A DNA stretch of 64,000 nucleotides from Corbicula japonica (Eukaryota > Mollusca > Bivalvia > Venerida > Cyrenidae), in assembly GCA_038501625.1 (NCBI GenBank), contig JAZAYU010000126.1, positions 1,612,001 to 1,676,000 of the forward strand, in the 5' to 3' direction. The notes under the pieces were generated by a model, which had not been told where the DNA came from, did no database searches, and was given only the letters and a program-made list of their open reading frames with translations. The position numbers and the translations under genes are program-made. Of the stretch, positions 10,767 through 22,033 are shown in pieces. The number at the start of each line of letters is the position of its first letter. Within the stretch, counting starts at the first letter, position 1.

Positions 10767-11945
10767 ATTGACTTGTAATTTACAAGTCCAAAGCCGCAAG
10801 TACCAACTGTACACCACAGAATTAACTTAAATCAATTAATCATCAATCAATCAATCAGTCAATCAATATTGACTCGTAATCAGCAAGTCAAACTTTGTAA
10901 GTAGCATTTTTTTCAAACGACAAAGATTTAAATAAATAATTCAAGCATCATACAATCAATGAAATATCAAATCAAATCAATCAATATTGACTAGCAATCA
11001 AGTCTAAGAACGTAAGTACCAATTGTACAAACGACAAAATAAAATAAACTAAAATCACTCAATTATCAATCAATCAATCAATTCAACTCAATCAACTCAA
11101 CTCAATATTGACTTGTAATCCACAAGTCCAAGGCCGTAAGTACCAATTGTACAAACGACAAAAAATGAAACTGTTGGTGATTCCAAACATTATTTATAAA
11201 ATCAAATCAAATCATATCAAATTAAATCAAGTATAAGATCGTAAGTACCAATTGTACAAACGACAAAATAAAATAAACTAAAATCAATCAATTATCAATC
11301 AATCAATCAATTCAGCTCAATCAACTCAACTCAATATTGACTTGTAATCCACAAGTCCAAGGTCGTAAGTACCAATTGTACAAACGACAAAAAATGAAAC
11401 TGTTGGTGATTCCAAACATTATTTATAAAATCAAATCATATCAAATTAAATCAAATCAAACCAAATATCAAGTCAATCAATAATGACTTGTTGTAATCAA
11501 CAATTCCGTCGTAAGTACCAAATTGTACAGACGACAAAAATAAATAAATAAATAAACTAAATTCAATCAATTATCAATCAATCAATTAAATCAATATTGA
11601 TTTGTAATCCACAAGTCAAAGGCCGTAAGTACCAATTGTACAAACGACAAAAAAAATGAAACTGTTGGTGATTCCAAACAGTAAATCAAATTAAATCATA
11701 TCAAATTAAAATAAATTAAACCGAATATAAAATTAAATCAAATCAATCAATACTGACTCGTAATCAACAAGTCCAGCGCCGCAAGTACCAATTGTACAAA
11801 CGACAAAAATAAATAAATGAATAAAATTAAATCAATCATCAATACGTCAATCAATCAATCAATCAATCAATCAAATACATAATGACTTGTAATCAACAAG
11901 ACCAAGGCCGTAAGAACCAATTGTACAAACGACAAAATAAACTTA
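10767..11945 (+). repeat. Tandem array of paired hairpins (about 10 units)
   Basis: Ten units spaced roughly 100-150 bases apart, separated by ATCAA-type filler. Each unit carries hairpin 1, GACTTGTaatccACAAGTC, followed about 6 bases later by hairpin 2, in which (G/C)CGT, GTAC and their complements GTAC and ACG enclose CAATT. Starts are near 10769, 10868, 10985, 11107, 11231 (partial), 11334, 11480, 11594, 11750 and 11880. Some changes keep pairing (for example GGTCGT...ACGAC at 11362). A second-level unit with AAACTGTTGGTGATTCC recurs at about 11170, 11400 and 11660. No coding sequence. Confidence 0.85.
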
Positions 11946-12444
11946 TTGTTAAAAAGGGATGCTTTTTAACGGGTTATTTACTTCGTCTTCAAATATATCC
12001 AAAATGCCTTCGGAACTAGCCGTGAACCCGCATCTAGGGTCGATCGACGAATAGTTTCTTATTGCATCAAATTATTATTAACACCTGGAACATGTACAGC
12101 CTTAATATGAAAACAAAACTGCAATGACAAATACTGATGGACGAAAGGGTTATAAGGATTTTAACTCGCTCCGGATTTCAAGATAATTATATATACAAAG
12201 CCCATGATTTCTCTATTACAAACATATTTTAGTTGGGAAAACCTTTCCTTCTACTCATAACATGCCAATGCAATTGGTACCTTTCTGTTATTTTTGACAG
12301 AATCTCGCTGTGCACCATATCTGCAGCCACTGCAGGTAGGACCAAGGTCCCTCAAAGTATACACAGCCAAAGTAGAAGTAACCTGCACTCTCATTAAAAA
12401 CTGAAGGTCGCTGTTAGTCAACCATTCGTATTCTAACATTATAA
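11946..12444. other. Intron sequence between hairpin array and LINE
   Basis: Nothing recognisable; short ORFs only. Confidence 0.5.
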
Positions 12445-12447
12445 CAA

Positions 12448-12960
12448 AACATTGACGCTGAGTGTATCCATGCCTATAAATTAAAGGGTACCGAATACGG
12501 AATCAATCGTGATTACCCGCATGAAATTATTGCAGCGCGATCCCGACTATGGCCGAAGTATAAGGAGCTAAAATCTAAGTATAGAAAAGGTGCAGTATTT
12601 ATCTGCTATTCTGCAAAACTGATAGTGAATAAAAGGGTGGTCCGTGATGAATTTCCAGATTGGAGCGAAACTATAAGACAAACCCGAATCCCTGAGGAAA
12701 ACACATCCAACCCATTTGACGTGCTTATGGAAGAAAGCCGGTCAGAAGCAGAATCAGAGGATGAATCATCGGTCGAGGATACAAACTGTTCTGATCCAGC
12801 TAAATCTAAAAGTGCCCCTGATTCTTACAGTCAAGAGATGATGAAAATGCAAGCTATAAGGAGTGCGCGATCGCTGACATTGAATTCTTACCAGGAAACC
12901 CCGATTAATCTATCCAAAAGTGATACTATTATTAGTAAGGCTAACACTGACGATAAATAG
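12448..12960 (+). pseudogene. LINE ORF1 C-terminal fragment
   Basis: The open frame before the apparent start at 12625 continues upstream: EYGINRDYPHEI, SRLWPKYKELK, YSAKLIVNKRVVRDEFPDW, then an acidic Ser/Glu-rich tail ending DDK. The R-x-L-W-P-x-[YF]-K and A-K-L-I-V-[ND] strings are typical of the C-terminal domain of L1-like ORF1 proteins, which bind the element RNA as a chaperone. The N-terminal coiled coil is missing, so the element is 5'-truncated here. Confidence 0.65.
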
Positions 12961-13069
12961 ACGGAAAACCACGAAGGAATCTTCAATTTTACCATCTAGA
13001 ATCGACAGTGGAGCCTCTGGAGGCTCAAAAATTACCTCTCTGCCTTCTCAATAGGACAACGGGGCAGCA

Positions 13070-14341
13070 TTGCCGAACAATCCAGCTATTGAAACAGACT
13101 ATAATCGTAGTGCATCGATTCATAATAATAACAGTGTATGTAGGTCAATCAGTGTCGCGTCACTAAATGTGTGCGGATTAAAACGTAAATCTGAAATTCC
13201 AGATTTCGCTGATTTAGTACAAAAATACGATATTTTTGGCGCTGTCGAAACAAAATTAGATATATATGATGTAGTAAATATTGATGGCTATCATTTCATT
13301 AATAAACCAAAAACACAGAAATATGTGCGGAAATCTGGAGGTTTATGTGTTTTTATCCGAAATGATATTGTTAGACATGTTGAATTTATAGATCTAGATA
13401 CTGAGTCCGAGTATGTTCTTTGGTTGAAATTAAAGAAATGTCTAACGTGTACAAATGATGACGTCATCATAGGCATATATATACCTCCCACACAATCAAG
13501 ATTCTATAATAATGATGAATATGATTTGTTAGAGTTGGAAATAACCTCAATGGCTAGTTACTATGATATGATATATTTGTCTGGAGATTTTAATGCCAGA
13601 ACAGCAAAGGCGAGTGACTACACTGACTCTGATGAATATTTAACAGAATATTTCGAGATAGATAATTATACTATGCAAGAACTTAATCAAAAATCGCAAA
13701 TGGAAAATCTAAATATTTCTTTAAAACGAAGATCACAAGATAAAATAAAAAACAACCTTGGATTTAAATTAATTGAAACTTTGAAAAATGTCAATATGAT
13801 TATTGTAAATGGTCGTTTAAACAGTGACAAGACAAGTCGTATGACCTTTAAGAACGTTTCAGTCAAAGATTATCTGATCTCTTCTATCTCAGCTGTTGCC
13901 TTTATCCAAAACCTTGAACTACATGAGCTGAACGATTTATTCTCTGATGGTCATTCTTTGATAAGTTTTAAACTTTGTGCTAAGGAAATTCTAAAAGCAG
14001 AAGAAACTTTACATGCAACCCATAGACCAAAATGGAATCAAAACTTGTGTGAAACTTTTGAAGAAAATATTGATAGTAGTGTTAAAGACAATATATTAGA
14101 TGAGTTATCAGAAACAAATCATGACCAACAGAAAATTGATAATATAACTATTAGTAATAAACTTTCGAATATTTTTATTGAAAGTGCAAATAAAAGTTTC
14201 CCGGATAGAAGAAATATTAATTATGTTTCAAATAAGACAAATAACAAGAAACCATGGTATGGACCAGAGTGTAAAATTGCCCAAAAACAATATAATAAAG
14301 CTAGAAAAAAGTATAACAAAAACCCATATGAATATAAATGA
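13070..14341 (+). pseudogene. LINE ORF2, APE-type endonuclease domain
   Basis: About 420 codons open. An N-terminal SVASLNVCGLKRK matches the N-[VI]-x-G-L strand of APE endonucleases; AVETKLD gives the catalytic Glu; VFIRNDI, VLWLKL, GIYIPP and LSGDFNART (catalytic D and N) follow. The terminal S-D-G-H-S-L (SDGHSLISFKL) is the usual S-D-H-x-x-[LI] box with a Gly inserted. The domain nicks target DNA to prime reverse transcription. It ends at a TGA where related elements read through, and the region to the RT contains more stops. Confidence 0.85.
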
Positions 14342-14897
14342 ATATCAGCTATCTTATAAAAAATGCTTGTAAAATATACACAAATACTATGAATAAATAT
14401 ATAAATAAATTTAAAAAACAAAACCTAGACAAACTTAGGAAAATGCAAAGTAAGAAACCAAAGATTATTGGAAGTTCCTTAACAGAATAAACGAGAACAA
14501 AAAAGTAGACCAGCCAAACTTAGATTCACTTACAAATACTTTGAAGAAATTAATAATAATTCATCGCATGATATGGACGATACAGAAATTAATTTAAATA
14601 TTAATTTGTCTGACAGCAGCACCTTAAATTCTGAAATAACTAGAGAAGAAATATTGAAATGTATCTCAGCTCTCAAAAATGGTAAATAACCAGGGATAGA
14701 TAATGTACTAAATGAGTATATACAACACTCCAAAGAAAAAATGATACAACTCTATATAGCATTGTTTAATAAAATTTTAGACACTGGCATAATCCCCTCA
14801 ACATGGCCTCAGGGCATAATCATCCCAATCTATAAAAATAAAGGTAACTCTGGTTTACCTGAAAATTATAGACCTATAACATTACAAAGTTGTATAA
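14342..14897 (+). pseudogene. LINE ORF2, RT N-terminal part (stops)
   Basis: Broken frames encode EITREEILKCISALKNGK, stop, PGIDNVLNEYI, then PSTWPQGIIIPIYKNKG and LPENYRPITLQSCI, RT motifs 0-1 of non-LTR elements. Coding is cut at 14897 by the Penelope-like insertion and resumes at 16482 with KLFTLILNRRLNRF. Confidence 0.8.
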
Positions 14898-16481
14898 AAA
14901 GGTGAAATATGCATATCAGGAATCGCCACATTCAGAAAAAAACAGCCTCCCCACACAGTCAAGAAGAAGAGAGGGGGAGAGAGCATGGTTAATAAAATAA
15001 TCAGTTTCAAAAAAGACACCACTAACAATAAACAAAAATGAGAACCCGAGGGGTTACCGCCTTGGAACGGTCAGTGGCAAATCAAATTGCCACTGGGGGT
15101 TTAAACCAGGTTCTAGGGTGCACCAACCTCACACTTGCCACAACAGGTTCTCATATCACAAAACAAGTACAAGTTGTCTTGGTGAAAAGACTCCAACCCA
15201 CTTATCTGCTTAACAATGTTGCATGCAAAAGCACACAAACATATAAAACATAAGAAGCTAAGAGCATTGCAAAGCCGAAAGGGGTACTCAATGTTCTTAC
15301 CGAGACCAGAGCTCCTGGAGTAAAATCAGCAAGAACACGATGACATGGATAAAAGAAACAAATCGAGCTTCTAGGTTCTTTTAAGAAAAGATTTCCCCAT
15401 TAACCTTCATAAACTCTTAAATCCCTGCCACCGTCGTGCAACCAAAGAGGTAAGCATAATGATCAACTGTAGAAGGGTTAATCACCAGGCCTGCAGAGCG
15501 CTGTAAAATATCATGTTGGTAACCTTTCTTTTTAAATTTACAGATGGTTTTTACGAATAACCGGGAGAAATTAACACTGCCTTTAATCTTTTTAAGTTTA
15601 TAAATTAAGTCTCCATAAAAAACTGGTTGTGAAATACCTTGTTGCAAAAGTGATTTTAAACTGCATTTGTATTTATGAATTAAATCTGGGTATCGGCGAT
15701 AAAACTTGCAAAAGGTTTTCCTTAATTTGTGATACAGATAACCTTGTTTTAAAAGTTTTTCTGTAATGCAAAGATTACGTTCATTGAAATCATTAACCTT
15801 GTTGCAAGCTATTGAAAAGCGAACAAGCTGTGAGATATAAACCCCATAAGATGTTGCACGGGGAACATCGCCGTCTAAAAACGGAAAATTTACTATATTA
15901 AAATTAAAATAATCTCTTTTATCATAAATTTTAGTAGTGACATAACCATTTTCAATGGACAGATTTAGATCGAGAAAGTTTGCTTGCTTTTCTGAAGTTT
16001 TCGCTTTGTTAAGTTGTAGTTCTTTGGGATAAGTCTTATTAACCAGTAATGGAAAATGGTTATTGTCTATATTTAATAAATCATCAAGGTACCTCGAGGT
16101 GTTGTTAAGAGCTGTAATTATATCATCTTGATGTTCAGTAGAAAGAGATAACATAAAGTCTCTTTCATAACAGTATAAAAACAGATCAGCAACAAGGGGT
16201 TCACAATTAGTACCCATCGGGATGCCTATTACTTGTTTATAAATAGAGGTACCGAATCTAACATAAATATTATCCAGTAAGAAAGTTAGTGACTCTATAA
16301 GGTCTTGACAAGTCCATAAGGTATAATTATCACAAGAAATATCTGTAAAAAATGCCCTATGTTCATTACAAGCGATGAAGGTTTTATTTTCTCTAGCAAA
16401 CGTTTTTTCAATGAGACTGGTTAGTTTGTCTCTAATTAAATTATGAGGGAGCGAAGTGTATAATGTTGAGAAATAAGTAAA
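14898..16481 (-). mobile_element. Penelope-like retroelement copy D, longest in window, nested in LINE
   Basis: 1584 bp inserted into the LINE RT, with GTATAA at 14892-14897 and 16482-16487 as target duplication. On the minus strand it contains an RT fragment followed by about 500 bp of 3' UTR ending TGATATGCATATTTCACC. It is 5'-truncated within the RT. It serves as the reference for some 16 other fragments here. Confidence 0.88.
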
Positions 16482-16489
16482 GTATAAGC
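15417..16489 (-). pseudogene. Penelope-like reverse transcriptase, 5'-truncated
   Basis: Open on the minus strand from the insertion edge: STLYTSLPHNLIRDKL, FFTDISCDNYTLW, LLDNIYVRFG, IGIPMGTNCEPLVADLF, then RYLDDLLNID as the catalytic box C, FLDLNLSI, the KIYDKRDYFNFNIVNFPF block, RATSYGVYISQLVRF, YHKLRKTFCKFYRRY and FGCTTVAGI before the stop. I-[GP]-M-G-x-N-x-x-P and Y-L-D-D with these spacings resemble Penelope-like and telomerase-type RTs more than LINE RTs. No GIY-YIG endonuclease follows before the stop. The upstream thumb, priming and N-terminal parts are missing. Clade assignment is tentative. Confidence 0.7.
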
Positions 16490-17464
16490 AAACTTTTTAC
16501 TTTAATACTTAATCGCAGATTAAATAGGTTTCTTGATGAAAATAACATCCTAAATGAAAACCAAGCAGGATTTAGATCAAGTTATCCGACTTCAGACCAC
16601 ATTTTTACATTGAATTCAATTATTGAAATTTTGAGACACTTTAAAAAGAAAATTTGCTGTATATTTATAGATTTTACCCAGGCTTTTGATTCCGTGTGGA
16701 GAGTAGGCTTATGGAAAAAAACTTTTAAAATATAACATAAATGGTATATTTTCCAATGTTATTAAAACATGTATTCAAATATTAAGTCTTGCATTTCTAG
16801 CAACAACCAAAAATCATCTTTCATGACAAGTAACTGCGGAGTGAGACAGGGCGAGAATTTATCCCCGATACTCTTTTCTTTGTTTCTTAGTGACCTTGAA
16901 TCTTACCTAGAATCTAAAAGTCACTATGGCATCAAATTCATGGACAGTGATAACAATGTCGAGACATTCCTCAGAATTCTAGTATTACTTTATGCAGATG
17001 ACACTATCCTTTTATCAGATGACCCTATTAAACTACAGAATTGCCTAACTGACTTCATAGATTATTGTAAGATATGGAATCTTAAAATTAATATAAGCAA
17101 AACTAAAGCAGTAATGTTTGGTTCTAGAAACAATAATAACTACTCTTTTAAAATAGGAAATGAAGCAATAGAGATTGTTGACTCATATAAATATCTGGGA
17201 ACCTTCTTCGCAAAATCTGGTAGTTTTCTTACTACAAGGAAACATTTAACAGAACAGGCTAAAAAAGCCATGTATTTATTATATAAAAGAATAAATAATT
17301 TAAGTTTGCCTCTAGATCTAGCTTTGAAGCTACTTGATAACACAATTGCCCCTATTTTATTGTATTCATCGGAAATTTGGGGATATGAAAATTTAAATAT
17401 TGTTGAAAAAGTACATAATGATTTTCCCAGAAGGATTACTTTACTCAGGAAATCAACTCCTTGA
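16482..17464 (+). pseudogene. LINE ORF2, RT core
   Basis: Resumes after the insertion with KLFTLILNRRLNRFLDEN, NENQAGFRSSYPTSDHI, CCIFIDFTQAFDSVWR (catalytic D of motif A), then, after a one-base shift near 16725, SNCGVRQGENLSPILFSLFL (motif B), LLYADDTILLSDD (motif C), ISKTKAVMFG and SYKYLGTFF. It is interrupted by a TGA at 17462. It originally copied the element RNA at a nicked target. Confidence 0.85.
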
Positions 17465-17467
17465 TAT

Positions 17468-18160
17468 ATGATATATGCTGAACTTGGTAGATACCCATTA
17501 AGTATACTTATTAAATGCCGAATGATCAACTTTTGGAACAGATTGATAACTGGAAAACAAAGTAAAATATCATATTTTCTTTACAAATATATGTTAGAAA
17601 TTCCCAACTTTGAATCAAAATGGATAAATGGAATTAAGAGCATTTTTAATGAAACAGGCATGATTGATATTTGGCTATCACAAAATAATTTTCAACGAAA
17701 TGACCTGAAAAACACAATCAAAAAGTTTAACATACTCCTGGATCAAAACAAACAAAATTGGCACTCTAGTACTCAGCAATCTTTAAAAGGACTAAATTAT
17801 TCAATTTTTAAGGAAACAGTAACATTTGAAGAGTATTTGATAGATCAAAATCTAAATAAGTCTAAAAATAATTGCTTTTTTGAAATTTATAACAGGAAAT
17901 CATTTCTTTCCATGTGAGACTGGTCGTTGGGAAAATATACATGTAGATATTTCTGAAAGAAAATGTTTCTTATGTGATAAAAATGATATGGGGATGAATT
18001 GCATTATCTTCTCACATGCACATTCTTTAACAACCTTAGAGAACAATCTATTAAAAGATATTATTATGTTAATCCAAATATCTTGAAATTCATAGATCTT
18101 ATGACACTAAAATCAGCAAAAAAGCTATGTAAATTTATAAGAAAATTAATCAATGTTGTT
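17468..18160 (+). pseudogene. LINE ORF2, C-terminal domain
   Basis: Starts IYAELGRYPLSI and MINFWNRLITG, typical of the region after RT in this LINE type. A frameshift near 17900 leads to NHFFPCETGRW, then ERKCFLCDKNDMG and HAHSL, the remnant of the C-terminal C-x2-C...H...C knuckle. Another shift leads to KSAKKLCKFIRKLI and the stop. Confidence 0.75.
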
Positions 18161-18340
18161 AAAAGGTAATATATTAAACAAAACAACTTCCATACTTCAA
18201 TGTCTTAATGAAGCAACAGTATATCTCCTTTGTTTATTTTTTGTACTTATACCGTTTTTGCAATAATTTGAAAACTCATGTTAATTGATGTCACTACAGT
18301 GCTAAAGCAGATTAACGCCGTATATTGCTGTTATTTGCAC

Positions 18341-20180
18341 TCTGGTGACAACATATCCCAACCCCACATGACATGGAGTGTGCTAATGGTAGAATTGCGG
18401 CTGACATTAAGTTTAAACTAAGCACTTACCTACAACTTTTATTATCCATTTACCGATTTACTACCATACACACTATCGCTGCACGATGTTTACTGATCCA
18501 TGCCCATGCGATTAACATTTGACCAATCAAAATAAGAGTTACTAATACACCCCTTTACTACGGGTCTAGACTTAAACCTATTTCAAAATTGAGCATTAGC
18601 GTAATTAATGTAAACTAGTAACAATTATAGCTCCAAAAATGTATGGCTTTGCGTACCCCACCTATAATATTACCGGTGTAGAAATCGCTTTCAATATTTT
18701 TCCGCACAGTTGCGCATGCTATTGCCATCACCATGTCAAGTGACTTATATCTTTTGTCATATGTGCATCGTATAATTAGAAATTAGGAAACGTTTTGAAA
18801 ATTGAGCAACTTGAACTGAAGAAATGTTCACTGAGATGAACTTTTCAATAAAATATAGGCCACCTAGCTGAGTGCCTAATTAATCAATATCCCATGGGTG
18901 AATGGGATAACGCCTGAATATGTACCGCATAATCAAAATCTGAGTATTGAACCTTTGTCGAATCTGAGTAAGTTAAAACATTTACACTAGTCGAACCTAA
19001 GCTTACGACCACCTGTAAATAAAGACGACCTGTTGATAAAGACCACATATTATTTGTCCAATCAATAATAAATTTACCTGCAAACAAAGAACACACGCCC
19101 TCAACAAATTAAATGTATTGCGTTTGTGTAATTAATATGAAAACGCCTCTGCCTTTTGGCGCTAGAGCAACAGATGAGACTTAAAGGCTTGGGTTTGTGT
19201 TTTTTTACAAACAGTCCTAACATATTTTCGGCCTCAACCTCCAGAGTTTTAACTAACAATAGATTCATGACCTTTAACAGTTTTCAAGTCTTACATTTAA
19301 TCGGTGCACTTGACCTAGAGTATCCTGGAGGAAACCCGTTTTCAAAACCTTTTTTTTTTAATTATTATTATTTTTAGAATTTTGTTTATTTAGGGTACTG
19401 ATCAAAGTACCTTGAAGTTCTTAAAGCATCGCCTTTACTTGGCGTTTAACCTGTTACAAACCATGATATAATTGCCACAGGTTACCAGAACATTTAATAT
19501 GCTAATATTTAAGGGAGAGAACCGCATACAAAAATTTGGTGCGTGATTGAGGAAAAATTACGTCCCCTGATCCAGAGACGACTTGACTGGGTGTGCCGCT
19601 TTGCAAAAATATGGATGGATGAATGCATGAGCGTACATACACAAGGGTTTCAAAAGAGAGCCATCTTTATAATTAAAGTTATAACAATAAGATGGACATT
19701 CAGACATTCAGATTTTACAAGGCTAGCAGTAACAATAGACTACAATTTATCTATAAATGGCCGTTATTTGACCACGACATTGAAGGCTCATTAGCCATGC
19801 GCAGACGGAATCGTATATCACTGGTAACAACTCCCTAAAGGATTCAATTTAGAAGCCCCTCTCATAATTACATGTACATATAGCATAATTTGAGATTTTC
19901 GAGGCCCTACCCTGGTGTTTTGTATGTAAAACAGCACATAATTTATAAATGCATATGTCCATGTAGGCCTGCCTTTATTTTCGATTTTCTTGACTTTTGA
20001 AAATTAACATGTCGTTAGTAAGTTGAAAATGACTATCTGCGTCTTTTAATTTTGAACTTTACATTTTAAAACAAGTGTTTGATCTAAATTTACATAAATA
20101 TCCCTTAGGTCAGGATGGATTCGAACCCCGGAACCCTGATTTTGAAGGCAAAGACCTCAACCAGAACACTTCTCAAAGAA
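18341..20180. other. Intron sequence without recognisable element
   Basis: No exon, transposon coding sequence or TIR seen. At 20105-20150 a degenerate minus-strand B-box-like GGATTCGAACCCC occurs, perhaps a SINE scrap. Confidence 0.45.
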
Positions 20181-20181
20181 T

Positions 20182-20224
<43 letters not shown>

Positions 20225-20237
20225 TGATAATAATAAT
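20182..20237 (+). repeat. (AAT)n microsatellite
   Basis: About 14 AAT units followed by GATGATAATAAT. Confidence 0.95.
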
Positions 20238-20299
20238 TTAAATATTAATGGACCTTTCTCACCTAATATGTGGGACCCATTGGAACTTCAAGTAGATTC

Positions 20300-20700
20300 T
20301 TAGTGGCCTCTGTCTGCATGGGAGACCAGCACTTGCAGGCCACCGAAGGCTAGCGACTGCAACTTCATGTGTCGATGTAAAAATAACAGCTGTGCCCCAA
20401 GCACGGTCAACTGAAAATGGCTGGCTGCGCCGAAATTCCAAAGCTTGGCGAGGATTGCATCAACGTTTTCTGTGCGACCGGCACTGCATACATTGGCCCG
20501 TGTGGCTTTATTCCGATCTATTGTCCTTCCGATCCACTGCACACCCCGTGTCGAGGTTCTAGGCGTGGAGTTTCCAACGCTTTGACCGGCACTTGAGCAT
20601 CGTTTGTGATCCACCCGTAATTCATTGGGTTTTTCTGTCGATCGCAGCTTTTGTTCCACCAAAACTGCTAAAAGTGTCATTATTCTTTCATTTCCTTACT
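20300..20700 (-). other. GC-rich island with a 126-codon minus-strand ORF of unknown origin
   Basis: About 400 bp clearly richer in G+C than the surroundings, between an AAT microsatellite and exon 6. The minus-strand ORF 20680-20300 (start MTLLAVLVEQKL, end VSHADRGH) has no domain I recognise, and parallel frames are also partly open, so it may be chance. It could be a decayed transposon or retrocopy. Confidence 0.3.
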
Positions 20701-21189
20701 CATTTCCTCGCATTCTTGAGAAATTTCGCTGATGTAACTGGATATATGTTAGTCAGTAAATTTTGACTGCCATTTTCGTTCCTAGCTTACATGTGCTGAT
20801 GACGTCGAAGAATACGTCAACAAAAAATAACTCCAAATGTATTACTAAATCATTCATCATGATTTACGTCCCCTTCTTAAAGCATCAATATTAATTTATT
20901 CCTTCTATAAATGGCATTATCGTCTATAGCCGATAATGCTTATTATGTAATTGCCAGACATAACAACTACCTTCAAAAAGATATTTGGCATATTACAGAA
21001 TTATTCATCTATGATTAAACGTAACACAAACATATTTGGCTAAAGAACAAGAAAACGCATAATAGAGAATGATACCATTATTTTTTAAATAGATAAGATC
21101 CATTCTGTAAAATATCATTAAATTTATCAAGTACATAATTGAAAACTATCAGTATATGCTTCGTTATATTAAACTACTTTCAATTTCAG

Positions 21190-21405
21190 TTTTAGGGAGA
21201 AACTGTGTAAACCAGAATGACTGCGGTAATTATCCTGGATACATATGCAATAACCAAACCAGCGAGTGTGCCTGTGCTCCAGGATTCTACTCTCGTGAAG
21301 AGAGATGGGATTATACAGAGGAGGAAAATAGAAAGCACGATGAGGAGTACTATTACCACCATAGCGTTAACATGCCAAGCAGAAATATTCATCTTTGTTT
21401 GCCAG
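21190..21405 (+). CDS. Exon 6: EGF/EB-like module with acidic Tyr/His-rich tail
   Basis: A 72-codon, phase 1-1 exon between TTTCAG and GTTTTT. VLGRNCVNQNDCGNY, ICNNQTSECACAPGF and a distant LC give the six cysteines. About 35 residues rich in Glu, Asp, Tyr and His (for example EENRKHDEEYYYHH) separate the fifth and sixth cysteines, which is atypical for EGF-like folds. The donor lacks the usual A at position 3 but gives correct phase with exon 7. It resumes the gene after the 12.4-kb transposon-filled intron. Confidence 0.78.
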
Positions 21406-21907
21406 GTTTTTGCTAACTACTTTAAAAAAAATACAAAACAATTATTCATGGTGAAATTCAAAGTTTGATAAAAACTCCCTCATCTAAAAAAAGTAATAAC
21501 CTAAAACTTTTTAAACTTTAGTCTATATAGCTCTTAAATTTATCAAATATTTCATTGACTCAGTAGCGTTGTTAGCGCGCTATGTTTACTGCAACCTTCT
21601 TATGTTATTGATTTAACGCTTTTAAGATGCCTTTTATCACGTAACATGTCTAGTTTAATATGACTCTATTTCTTTGTCACTATGAAATTCATGGTCAACA
21701 GAAAAAGAATAAAACAAAATCATATGCCTAAAATGAAACCATTTTCGAATATCTCATTTCAATCGTTGTGCAGCCAATGTTCGTTATTATTTAATCTTTT
21801 TTTTATATTTATTATGCTCCAAACTCTTAGAATATCGGAAGGACAAATGTTTTTGAGTGTGGCGCGTTAGCCGTAAATGAACAATGTAAAATGGAATCGT
21901 TTTTCAG

Positions 21908-22033
21908 TTATTGGCCAGAGCTGTTTTGATGTAAGCTGTTTAAACGCTGTGGCAAACGCTTTCTGCAATGTTGATCAAAAATGCGTCTGCACAAAAGGGT
22001 ACGCGGAAACAAACACTGGGTCTTGCGAAAAAG
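21908..22033 (+). CDS. Exon 7: EGF/EB-like six-cysteine module
   Basis: A 42-codon, phase 1-1 exon between TTTCAG and GTATAC. It encodes VIGQSCFDVSCLN, FCNVDQKCVCTKGY and SC, the standard module of this gene with a short last loop. Confidence 0.78.

Larger units (their letters stand above)
12445..18340 (+). mobile_element. 5'-truncated APE-type LINE (non-LTR retrotransposon), split by an insertion
   Basis: Contains in order the end of ORF1, an APE-type endonuclease, a reverse transcriptase with YADD and a C-terminal Cys motif, then a 3' UTR. All frames carry stops or shifts, so it is dead. A 1584-bp Penelope-like element interrupts the RT (14898-16481) and is flanked by GTATAA on both sides. 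The clade cannot be fixed without phylogeny. It lies in the intron between exons 5 and 6 of the host gene, in the same orientation. The 3' boundary is approximate. Confidence 0.85.

Noticed and set aside
12251..12439. 62-codon minus-strand ORF before the LINE
   Set aside because: No domain, no repeat partner, and the length is expected by chance in this composition.
13291..13491. Minus-strand ORF within the LINE endonuclease
   Set aside because: It is a shadow of the endonuclease frame on the other strand.
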